NCBI GenBank assembly: GCA_021287185.1
Contig: JAJTAZ010000019.1
Location: 1 to 64,000, forward strand
Direction of reading: 5' to 3'
Length of the DNA: 64,000 nt
From: Burkholderiales bacterium
GTDB taxonomy: Bacteria > Pseudomonadota > Gammaproteobacteria > Burkholderiales > Burkholderiaceae
Position 1 is the stretch's first letter; the number at the start of each line of letters is the position of its first letter. Of this stretch, positions 36,448 to 45,637 are shown in pieces. Made by a program: the position numbers and the translations under genes. Under the pieces are notes generated by a model. That model ran no database searches. It had not been told where the DNA came from and was given only the letters and a program-made list of their open reading frames with translations.

Positions 36448-39400
36448 ATGAAATCCGCAAATTATGTCATGGGTTTGGATTTAGGTACAAGTTCGATAGG
36501 CATCGGAGCTTGGTCGCTCAGTACCTTAGGCGAGCCAGATGACATTTTGTTTCATCATGTGTATTTATTTAAAGAGCCTGTTGCCTCTACCACCAGTGGC
36601 TTAGTTTCAAAAAAAGCAGGTAGGCGTGAGCATCGTCAAGCACGCAAACAACGTGACCGCAGAAGCGGGCGATTGCAGCATTTAAACGCACTGTGTAAAG
36701 CACACTTAAACTCGAACGATATCAGCAAATTTTCCCAACGTGATACACAAATGCTGGCAGATTGTAAACGCTTTGAGTCATTGGCTCTACGCGCCTATGC
36801 AGTCACGCAACCGCTTTCATTGAGTGAATTTTCTACGGTATTGTTTCACTTATCCAAAGGACGTGGATATTCCAGCGGATTCAAACCTCTGTCCAAAAAA
36901 ACCGAGGAAAAACTTCAAACGGCTACAAATTTTGACGACAAAATCAAATTATTTACAGGCGAAGTACAGCCAGGGCATCAGCGTTTAGCACACATTATGC
37001 AACTACGTAACACTTCAACAGTAGGGCAATATATGCTTGACCGCGCTACTCGTGGACTGCCCTGCATTTTAAAGGCGGGGAATGACCGCGCTTATATTCC
37101 CGATAGTTGCGAACCGATTGCAGATGAGATTGAGCAAATCGTTGATAAAAATGGCGTGCTGGTAGCACAAAATTTTCACAATCTCTACGCCTTACGTGAC
37201 GAACTGAAAATCGAATTCGATCTCATTTGGCACAAGCAAGCAGAATTTCATCCAACAATCTTAACCGATGAATTGCGCAACAAAATTGAAGCCGTGTTGT
37301 TCTACCAACGCCCCCTCAAATCCATACAAGCCATGATAGGCGGCTGCTTGGTCGAGCCCAATTTGCCGCGTGCATCCCGCGCCCACCCTGCTTTTCAAAC
37401 CTTTCGCATTGAAAAAAGTTTAGCCGATTTGCGCTGGGGCTATGGACGAAATGCCAAGCCGCTCACACATCAAGAGCGTGACATCATCCGTCAAGCCTTA
37501 CACGACCCAGCGCAGTTGGACAGCAGTGGAGAACTTACTTTTGACAGAATTTACAAACTACTTGAGCCCGTGCGCCAGCAATCTCACGCACAAATAGATG
37601 TTGAATTGGATTTATTTGGTAACCCAACGGGCAAACCAAAGTCAAGTGAGTTACCCAAAAACCTCAATCTCGAAAAAGGCGGACGCGATGGCTTAAAAGG
37701 CAATATCACCAACAAGCGTTGGCAATGGTTGGGACTATATGAAGCGTGGGAAAAATTAGCCACGCCACAACCCAACGACCCGCCACATATGAATCGTCAA
37801 ACATGGGTAATTAATTTTCTCAGTGATTTAGGCTCGGTGGAGTTACTCTATCCCGACAACTGGACTGAACAGTTTTACCTGCGCGATATTCCAGCCAAAA
37901 ATGGCAAACCCGCACGCATCGGCAAGCAATTACCCATGTTTACCGACCCATTATTTTTGAACTTTATCAATCAGTTGCGCAAACACGAAAAATTTGACCG
38001 TTTGAGCGCAATGAAATTTGATAGTGGGCGTACTTCGTACAGTATCAAGGCTCTGAACAAAATCAATGAATGGATGAGAGAAGCCGTAGACTTCGGACAC
38101 GCGACACATATTGATGAGCACGAAGCCATTGAACAACTATATCGACAAAGCCAAATCAATGAAAAAACAGTTTTGGAATTATTAGAAAACCCTGTCAAAA
38201 CAGGCAATGGCGTGGTGGATGTCGCGCTGATGCAGGTGAAAAAAGTCGTCAATCACTATATTGCGCAACACGGCAAACCCACGCGTATTGTGGTCGAGAT
38301 GGCTCGTGAAATGAGTGAGGGCATTACGCGACGCAACGAAATGCAGAGCCAACAAAACAAAAATAAAGGCGTGAATAAAAAAGCCACCGATGATATGCAC
38401 CAACATCATATTCCGTATTCAAAAACCAATGTGTTGCGCTATCGACTGGCACAAGATCAAGGCTATGATTGCCCCTATTGTGGGAAAAAACTCGGCGTGC
38501 GCGATATTTATGATGGAGGCTCAACCCAAATTGAGCATATTATCCCCCAAGCCATTACCCAAGTTGGGCGCAAGTATTCCGAAATCGTTTTAGCCCACAC
38601 ACACTGCAATCAGAAAAAGGGGCGACGCGTGCCGATGGAAGCCTTCGCCTTCAATACCACGCCGATAGAGCAAATGGCGCAACGCTTGCGCTCTATCAAG
38701 CAAGAGCGCAAAGCATTGTTATTAGAAATCCCTGAAACGCCAGAGAATAGCGTCAGCGATGACATGCTCAATGAATTTTGTGACCGACAATTCCACGAAA
38801 CCGCATGGATTACCAAAATAACCGCCACATGGTTGCGCAGTTTAGGCATTAATGTCGAATGCACCCGTGGGCAAATGACCGCGCAGTTACGCGCTCAATG
38901 GCATTTAGAAAGCATTTTGCCCGAAGCGCGAATTGCTGAAGGTTTACCCGCGTACAGCACCGTGGACACCACAGGCGAAGTAAAAGAAACCATTATTCCG
39001 CCTGCAGCGATGTTTGATAAGGATGGCAATAAAACCCTGCTGTGGCGTTATTGGAACAAAGAGCATTTAACCAAAGACGAATTTGAAGAGTTGCGTAAAA
39101 CAGGTTTGTATCAATTCGACAAACGTTGCGACCACCGCCATCACTTAATCGATGCCTTAGTGACAGCACTGTGCTCTCGCAGCATGGTCAAACGCATGGC
39201 GGATGAATACAAAAAACGCAGTGAACAAGAAGCACAAAAACAACCCGAACACCAACGGCGCATCCGCTTTGGGCGGATCGCCACGCCTGTCGAGCGCGTG
39301 CGTGAAAAAGTTTTGAACGCCGTCAAAGAACAAAAAGTCACCCACCGCCCTGACCGCAAAGTTAGTGGCGCATGGTTCCAAGACACCGCCTATGGACTCT

Positions 39401-40125
39401 ACACAGACCCGACGGATGCGCGTTTACAATTTTTAGTCAATCGCTGTGCCGTGCGTGCCTTAATCGGTAAAGACGATGCCGCGACCACCGCAAATATCGA
39501 AAGCGTGATTGGTCCTGAAGTCAAAGCAACACTGAAAGCCAGTTATCGCGCGTTTTACCAAGCACACTGGGGCAATGACAGCCCGAAAAACAAAGAGGAA
39601 TACAGCAAAGCCTGTGAAACTTTGTGGCTCACGCCGCCTTTACACCAACGCACCCAACGCCCAATTATTAAAGTACGTCAAAAATACAAACCCTTTGAAG
39701 CGGGCAAACACGTCATCATTCGCCACACCGACCAGAGCGGTGTGGTACGTGAGAAAGTATTGATTTCGGATGAAAATGCGTTTATTGCGTGGAATCCAGA
39801 AAGCCACGTGGATGGCTATCGTGTGGTGAGTAATTACCAAGCTCGTGGCGCATCGGATGTGCCGAAACATTGGATGCGGGTTTATAAGGGTGATACAGTT
39901 TTGGCAAAGAATGGACTTAAATATTGCGTAAATATTTTAACTGAGGCTGGTGGCCGTGTTGAAACGATGCGCTTAGTCTGCACAACCGTAAAAACAAAAC
40001 AGAGCGAAGGACACCAAGATTTTTATTTAGAACCACCAAAACGAAAAGGCAGCATGAGCCTCTGGGACATCGTCGAAATCATAAGAGATCCATTTTATGG
40101 CAGACCAGCAAGTTCTACTGATTGA
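36448..40125 (+). CDS. cas9: CRISPR-associated endonuclease Cas9, type II-C
   Basis: RNA-guided double-strand DNA nuclease. The 1225-residue protein is longer than well-known II-C Cas9s (about 980-1080). RuvC-I has Asp11 in MGLDLGTSS; the Arg-rich bridge helix is residues 57-80; RuvC-II has Glu617 in RIVVEMAREM. The HNH domain (about 672-730) has Cys675/Cys678 in CPYCGKK, catalytic His697 in IEHIIP and Asn721 after Cys720. RuvC-III has His898/His899 and Asp902 in RHHLIDAL. The C-terminal 300 residues should hold the PAM-interacting domain. All catalytic residues are present, so it looks active. No csn2 or cas4 follows, which with cas9-cas1-cas2 order defines II-C. The end overlaps cas1 by 29 bp. 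Confidence 0.96.
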   Translation: MKSANYVMGLDLGTSSIGIGAWSLSTLGEPDDILFHHVYLFKEPVASTTSGLVSKKAGRREHRQARKQRDRRSGRLQHLNALCKAHLNSNDISKFSQRDTQMLADCKRFESLALRAYAVTQPLSLSEFSTVLFHLSKGRGYSSGFKPLSKKTEEKLQTATNFDDKIKLFTGEVQPGHQRLAHIMQLRNTSTVGQYMLDRATRGLPCILKAGNDRAYIPDSCEPIADEIEQIVDKNGVLVAQNFHNLYALRDELKIEFDLIWHKQAEFHPTILTDELRNKIEAVLFYQRPLKSIQAMIGGCLVEPNLPRASRAHPAFQTFRIEKSLADLRWGYGRNAKPLTHQERDIIRQALHDPAQLDSSGELTFDRIYKLLEPVRQQSHAQIDVELDLFGNPTGKPKSSELPKNLNLEKGGRDGLKGNITNKRWQWLGLYEAWEKLATPQPNDPPHMNRQTWVINFLSDLGSVELLYPDNWTEQFYLRDIPAKNGKPARIGKQLPMFTDPLFLNFINQLRKHEKFDRLSAMKFDSGRTSYSIKALNKINEWMREAVDFGHATHIDEHEAIEQLYRQSQINEKTVLELLENPVKTGNGVVDVALMQVKKVVNHYIAQHGKPTRIVVEMAREMSEGITRRNEMQSQQNKNKGVNKKATDDMHQHHIPYSKTNVLRYRLAQDQGYDCPYCGKKLGVRDIYDGGSTQIEHIIPQAITQVGRKYSEIVLAHTHCNQKKGRRVPMEAFAFNTTPIEQMAQRLRSIKQERKALLLEIPETPENSVSDDMLNEFCDRQFHETAWITKITATWLRSLGINVECTRGQMTAQLRAQWHLESILPEARIAEGLPAYSTVDTTGEVKETIIPPAAMFDKDGNKTLLWRYWNKEHLTKDEFEELRKTGLYQFDKRCDHRHHLIDALVTALCSRSMVKRMADEYKKRSEQEAQKQPEHQRRIRFGRIATPVERVREKVLNAVKEQKVTHRPDRKVSGAWFQDTAYGLYTDPTDARLQFLVNRCAVRALIGKDDAATTANIESVIGPEVKATLKASYRAFYQAHWGNDSPKNKEEYSKACETLWLTPPLHQRTQRPIIKVRQKYKPFEAGKHVIIRHTDQSGVVREKVLISDENAFIAWNPESHVDGYRVVSNYQARGASDVPKHWMRVYKGDTVLAKNGLKYCVNILTEAGGRVETMRLVCTTVKTKQSEGHQDFYLEPPKRKGSMSLWDIVEIIRDPFYGRPASSTD

Positions 40126-41053
40126 AAGTCAGTGTCACATAAGCATGGACACGGGGCGGGTTTTGTTCAAAAAAACCGATGGACAAACCCGCACCGAATT
40201 GGCTGAGGACATCGCGGTACTGTGCCTGCACCACGAGCAAATCACCATCAGCCACCATGCGTTGCGCGCGCTTTCCCAAGCCAGTTGCGCCGTTATCACC
40301 ACCGACGCGCAGCACATGCCCTGTGGCATCCTGCACCCACTCTCCCAACAAAGCACAACCATTGCCAATACCCGACTGCACGAGCAAATTCGCTTGGAAT
40401 TTACCCCCGAACGCAAAGCCCAATTGTGGCAAAACCTGATTGCACAAAAAATTCAAAACAGTGCTTTGGTACTGAGATTGCTCAAACTCAATGGCGCATT
40501 GCGCTTGGAACGACTCGCACAACAGGTTCAACCCGATGACGCCACCAACGCCGAAGGGCAAGCCGCAAAATATTACTGGCAACAGTGGTTTGCGCACCCA
40601 AACATTACACCTGTCGCCAACAAACGACTCAAACAAAATGCTGGAGATTTAGTCAACGCCCGTTTGAATTACGCCTACGCTGTTTTACGCGCCATGATTT
40701 CGCGTGAACTCATCATCGCAGGACTTAACCCATCTTTGGGGGTCGGGCACATCAATCGGGGCAACCCATTTAATTTAGCCGATGATTTGATTGAACCCTA
40801 CCGTTGCGTGGCAGAATGGGCTGTGGCACAGACCGAGGATTTTGAAGCCGAATTTATCGGCATCGAAAAGCAATACCTACTGCGTGACCTCATGTGCGAA
40901 GTCAAACTCACCCATGATGCTGACAATCAATATCGTCTGCCACAGGCGATTAGCCAAACGCTGCAAAGTTACTGTCGCGCACTGGCAGAGCCAAGCAAAC
41001 CGATTAAACTCAAACTCCCAAAGGAGTTGCACCATGAAAATCAGTCGAGTTAA
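40097..41053 (+). CDS. cas1: CRISPR-associated integrase Cas1 (type II)
   Basis: Metal-dependent integrase that inserts new spacers as a complex with Cas2. The 318-residue protein has the N-terminal beta domain (MDTGRVLFKKTD, ISHHALRALSQASCAVITTD) and the alpha-helical catalytic domain with RLNYAYAVLRAMISRELIIAGL, the GVGHINRGNPFNLADDLIEPYR motif bearing the catalytic His and Asp, and a Glu in the ARLNYAY helix region. The start at 40097 lies inside the end of cas9; a second ATG at 40145 is less likely, since LLIESQCHIS is part of the fold. Confidence 0.95.
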   Translation: MADQQVLLIESQCHISMDTGRVLFKKTDGQTRTELAEDIAVLCLHHEQITISHHALRALSQASCAVITTDAQHMPCGILHPLSQQSTTIANTRLHEQIRLEFTPERKAQLWQNLIAQKIQNSALVLRLLKLNGALRLERLAQQVQPDDATNAEGQAAKYYWQQWFAHPNITPVANKRLKQNAGDLVNARLNYAYAVLRAMISRELIIAGLNPSLGVGHINRGNPFNLADDLIEPYRCVAEWAVAQTEDFEAEFIGIEKQYLLRDLMCEVKLTHDADNQYRLPQAISQTLQSYCRALAEPSKPIKLKLPKELHHENQSS

Positions 41054-41378
41054 GAATGGATGGCGTATCGTGTGGTTATTAGCCGTATATGATTGCCCCA
41101 TGACCGAGCGCGAGGAGCGACGGGACTACACCCTTTTTCGTAAAAAATTATTGCAAGAGAATTTTTTACAACTGCAATACTCCCTGTACGTCAAGCACTA
41201 CGCCACCTACGCACAAGCCACCGCAGTTATTGAACGCATCAAACCAAATGTCCCCGAAGGCGCATCCTTGGCGTTTTTTTTCGTCACGGACAAACAATGG
41301 AGTATGACCCAAGAATACTTTGGTCCCAAAAAGACCAAGAAAAAACCCGAACAATATGAGCAAATTTCACTATTTTGA
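41034..41378 (+). CDS. cas2: CRISPR-associated protein Cas2
   Basis: Structural partner of Cas1 in spacer acquisition. The 114-residue protein starts at 41034 (AAGGAG 7 nt upstream, inside the end of cas1). It has the ferredoxin-like fold beginning WRIVWLLAVYDCP with the conserved Asp, followed by RRDYTLFRKKLL and the second-half LQYSLYVKHYA strand. The basic KKTKKKPEQYEQISLF tail resembles other type II-C Cas2 proteins. It is the last cas gene; a terminator facing the other way and the array follow. Confidence 0.94.
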   Translation: MKISRVKNGWRIVWLLAVYDCPMTEREERRDYTLFRKKLLQENFLQLQYSLYVKHYATYAQATAVIERIKPNVPEGASLAFFFVTDKQWSMTQEYFGPKKTKKKPEQYEQISLF

Positions 41379-41390
41379 ACACAATAAAAA

Positions 41391-41422
41391 CAACAAACCC
41401 CTTGAAAAACAAGGGGTTGTTG
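41391..41422 (-). terminator. Terminator of the minus-strand CRISPR transcript
   Basis: CAACAAACCCCTTG and CAAGGGGTTGTTG pair with one bulged A around AAAAA. Only on the minus strand is the stem followed by T-rich sequence (TGTTTTTATTG). It lies between cas2 and the first repeat and would stop precursor crRNA made from the minus strand before it enters cas2 as antisense. Confidence 0.75.
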
Positions 41423-41429
41423 TGGGGAG

Positions 41430-44400
41430 ATTGTAGCAAACACTTCAACGGTGGGGAACCGAAACCGGTGATGAAATCACAATCCATACTGATGCATTGT
41501 AGCAAACACTTCAACGGTGGGGAACCGAAACGAAGGGCTTCGTCCCAGCTTCTCTAAAATAATTGTAGCAAACACTTCAACGGTGGGGAACCGAAACAAC
41601 TGCGAGATACGATGTTACTCGCCCCAGATTGTAGCAAACACTTCAACGGTGGGGAACCGAAACCGCTGCGTCATAAATCATTCTGGTCGCTCCATTGTAG
41701 CAAACACTTCAACGGTGGGGAACCGAAACCTTATTTTGAGTAAGGCGGTCGAGTGTTCAATTGTAGCAAACACTTCAACGGTGGGGAACCGAAACTTTCA
41801 ATTCTATTTTATTTCAGCGCTTGGTATTGTAGCAAACACTTCAACGGTGGGGAACCGAAACAGGCGGTGTCAAATCATCATTGTTTGTTTCATTGTAGCA
41901 AACACTTCAACGGTGGGGAACCGAAACTACTGCGCTATTGTTTTTTGCGTAGCAAAAATTGTAGCAAACACTTCAACGGTGGGGAACCGAAACTGGACAG
42001 AAACCATCACGCCCAACAAAACCATTGTAGCAAACACTTCAACGGTGGGGAACCGAAACCACAATCATGTCCGACTACTGCAACCTCTAATTGTAGCAAA
42101 CACTTCAACGGTGGGGAACCGAAACAGTGCCATTACAATCCGCCTCTACCTGACTATTGTAGCAAACACTTCAACGGTGGGGAACCGAAACGTCTGGTAT
42201 TTGAGGGATGAAATTAAAAAGATTGTAGCAAACACTTCAACGGTGGGGAACCGAAACTGCACAACGGCGACCCAGTTTTGGCTTGGAATTGTAGCAAACA
42301 CTTCAACGGTGGGGAACCGAAACCTCGATTGGAACGATTATTTACAGCGCGGGATTGTAGCAAACACTTCAACGGTGGGGAACCGAAACAGTATATTCCA
42401 CACTAACCCACAGAAACCAATTGTAGCAAACACTTCAACGGTGGGGAACCGAAACCGGCACGGATGTTGCTCGAAAACCTCATCCATTGTAGCAAACACT
42501 TCAACGGTGGGGAACCGAAACACGCAAACCATATTGCAAATGATAGATGCTATTGTAGCAAACACTTCAACGGTGGGGAACCGAAACTAATCACGCTCCA
42601 ACTCACCAACCACCTTAATTGTAGCAAACACTTCAACGGTGGGGAACCGAAACACTCGATGCGAGCGGCTGTAATAAAAAAGGATTGTAGCAAACACTTC
42701 AACGGTGGGGAACCGAAACCGAATTGTACGACGTAATCGACAGCGCGACATTGTAGCAAACACTTCAACGGTGGGGAACCGAAACTTATTCGTCCGCTTC
42801 AAGATAATCAGCCCCATTGTAGCAAACACTTCAACGGTGGGGAACCGAAACCCACGTTTTTAGGCGTGGGCTTTTGCTTTTATTGTAGCAAACACTTCAA
42901 CGGTGGGGAACCGAAACGCGTAATCAGGCAACATGCCAGCATTGTCTATTGTAGCAAACACTTCAACGGTGGGGAACCGAAACTCAATATACAATTCTTC
43001 ATCATCACCAACAATTGTAGCAAACACTTCAACGGTGGGGAACCGAAACATAAACGCAGATACAAAGTGCAAGGAATTCATTGTAGCAAACACTTCAACG
43101 GTGGGGAACCGAAACACTGATTTTGCTACCCGTCCGTAACAATTCATTGTAGCAAACACTTCAACGGTGGGGAACCGAAACTTTGCGCGCGATTGCTCGC
43201 GCTGGATAATTATTGTAGCAAACACTTCAACGGTGGGGAACCGAAACAATACTCATCTTGCTCCTCCGCATCAATTTATTGTAGCAAACACTTCAACGGT
43301 GGGGAACCGAAACCGTTGCTAAATTCAGCCGCGAACGAAACGAATTGTAGCAAACACTTCAACGGTGGGGAACCGAAACCCTCATCATTACCTATGGACA
43401 ATATATTGTATTGTAGCAAACACTTCAACGGTGGGGAACCGAAACAACACCCGAGCATTAGTTACAAACTGTTAAATTGTAGCAAACACTTCAACGGTGG
43501 GGAACCGAAACACAAAATAATCAATGCTTTGAATATAATTGATTGTAGCAAACACTTCAACGGTGGGGAACCGAAACTTAAAACCTTGGCACCTAATTCA
43601 TCGGATTATTGTAGCAAACACTTCAACGGTGGGGAACCGAAACCTTCAACCATTATTGATTTTGATTTTTTCAATTGTAGCAAACACTTCAACGGTGGGG
43701 AACCGAAACCGAATTTCGTTTGTGGGTGACGCTAGGTGTATTGTAGCAAACACTTCAACGGTGGGGAACCGAAACGATATTGCCCTGCTCATGCCACTTT
43801 TAGCAATTGTAGCAAACACTTCAACGGTGGGGAACCGAAACCATGAAACGATTACCCATTTTGTTGGCCTAATTGTAGCAAACACTTCAACGGTGGGGAA
43901 CCGAAACAGTGTAGACGCACCTTCAATGTTTGAGTACATTGTAGCAAACACTTCAACGGTGGGGAACCGAAACGTTGCCCGCGCTCATGTTTGCTTGGTT
44001 GTTATTGTAGCAAACACTTCAACGGTGGGGAACCGAAACCCAACGGCACAAAAGCGCGTCAAGCAGACTATTGTAGCAAACACTTCAACGGTGGGGAACC
44101 GAAACAACAAGTAATCACTAATTTAATAATTGATAATTGTAGCAAACACTTCAACGGTGGGGAACCGAAACTGTATAATGCCAAAATGAATCAAGGACTT
44201 TATTGTAGCAAACACTTCAACGGTGGGGAACCGAAACGATTGTTTATGCGCTTAATTGTACGCGTGTATTGTAGCAAACACTTCAACGGTGGGGAACCGA
44301 AACCGATATAGTCGCTGGGTGCTACCTTGGTTTATTGTAGCAAACACTTCAACGGTGGGGAACCGAAACACACAATCGTTAATGCTTTCACAAAAACTGA

Positions 44401-45557
44401 TTGTAGCAAACACTTCAACGGTGGGGAACCGAAACCGAATTGTACGACGTAATCGACAGCGCGACATTGTAGCAAACACTTCAACGGTGGGGAACCGAAA
44501 CTTGAATCATGGGTATGTTATCCACCATTACATTGTAGCAAACACTTCAACGGTGGGGAACCGAAACAAAGTGCCCATCACAACATGCGCATCCGCGATT
44601 GTAGCAAACACTTCAACGGTGGGGAACCGAAACTGGCCGCAACAGCAAAGTACACCTGTACAGATTGTAGCAAACACTTCAACGGTGGGGAACCGAAACT
44701 TTAGTTGTAGGTGTTAGCAATGCCAAAATATTGTAGCAAACACTTCAACGGTGGGGAACCGAAACAGCGAGATGAGTGACCCAATCGCCGCCGCAATTGT
44801 AGCAAACACTTCAACGGTGGGGAACCGAAACGGCGCGAAGCCTTGTATTTTCTATATTTTTATTGTAGCAAACACTTCAACGGTGGGGAACCGAAACAAC
44901 AAAATCACCGCTTACAAAGGTTTTGATATTGTAGCAAACACTTCAACGGTGGGGAACCGAAACCGTTGAAGTGTACGTCACCAACAACACAGGATTGTAG
45001 CAAACACTTCAACGGTGGGGAACCGAAACGGGCGTGGCAGTGCAGGTAAATCGGTTGGTATTGTAGCAAACACTTCAACGGTGGGGAACCGAAACATGAG
45101 TACGATACGATACGCTTACCAAAGCATTGTAGCAAACACTTCAACGGTGGGGAACCGAAACCAGCAATTGCGCGTGGTTGAGGATGATGCGATTGTAGCA
45201 AACACTTCAACGGTGGGGAACCGAAACAGCGAGTATTGCCGCGATTCGGGTTTTAATATTGTAGCAAACACTTCAACGGTGGGGAACCGAAACCAGCAAT
45301 TGCGCGTGGTTGAGGATGATGCGATTGTAGCAAACACTTCAACGGTGGGGAACCGAAACCATTGACTGTAGGTGGTGCTCTGTCGCAAAATTGTAGCAAA
45401 CACTTCAACGGTGGGGAACCGAAACGCAGGACGCTTGCTCGATGGCGTACTGCACAATTGTAGCAAACACTTCAACGGTGGGGAACCGAAACTGAAAAGG
45501 GTATGGATGATCCTGTAACCATATTGTAGCAAACACTTCAACGGTGGGAACCGAAAC
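41430..45557 (-). CRISPR. Type II-C CRISPR array, 63 repeats and 62 spacers
   Basis: The repeat unit is 36 bp; on the plus strand it starts ATTGTAGCAAACACTTCAAC and ends GGGGAACCGAAAC. The period is 66 bp, with 30-bp spacers except one of 31 bp (45426-45456). All repeats I read are identical except the last, 45523-45557, which lacks one G and is 35 bp. On the minus strand each repeat begins GTTTCGG and ends TTTGCTACAAT, an extended -10 promoter like those in Neisseria and Campylobacter repeats, so each crRNA may have its own start. Two spacers occur twice: 42720-42749 equals 44436-44465, and 45162-45191 equals 45294-45323. Strand is assigned from the tracrRNA, the -10 motif and the terminator at 41391-41422. 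Confidence 0.98.
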
Positions 45558-45595
45558 CTGGTACTTAACAAGCAACCCAATCCGACAATCGCAGG

Positions 45596-45601
45596 TATAA
45601 T
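45596..45601 (+). promoter_or_regulatory. -10 element of the mfd promoter
   Basis: A consensus TATAAT lies 36 bp before the mfd start and 38 bp after the last CRISPR repeat. No good -35 is found at 16-18 bp. The promoter region is squeezed between array and gene. Confidence 0.4.
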
Positions 45602-45637
45602 GCGACTTTCCCCACGCGCCAAAATCGTACTGCTCCA

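Noticed and set aside
41517-45365. Long open frames on both strands through the CRISPR array, with recurring CSKHFNGGEPK, VANTSTVGNRN or FRFPTVEVFAT peptides
   Set aside because: They are translations of the 36-bp repeats with 66-bp period (22 codons) and spacers; no start signals or gene-like variation.
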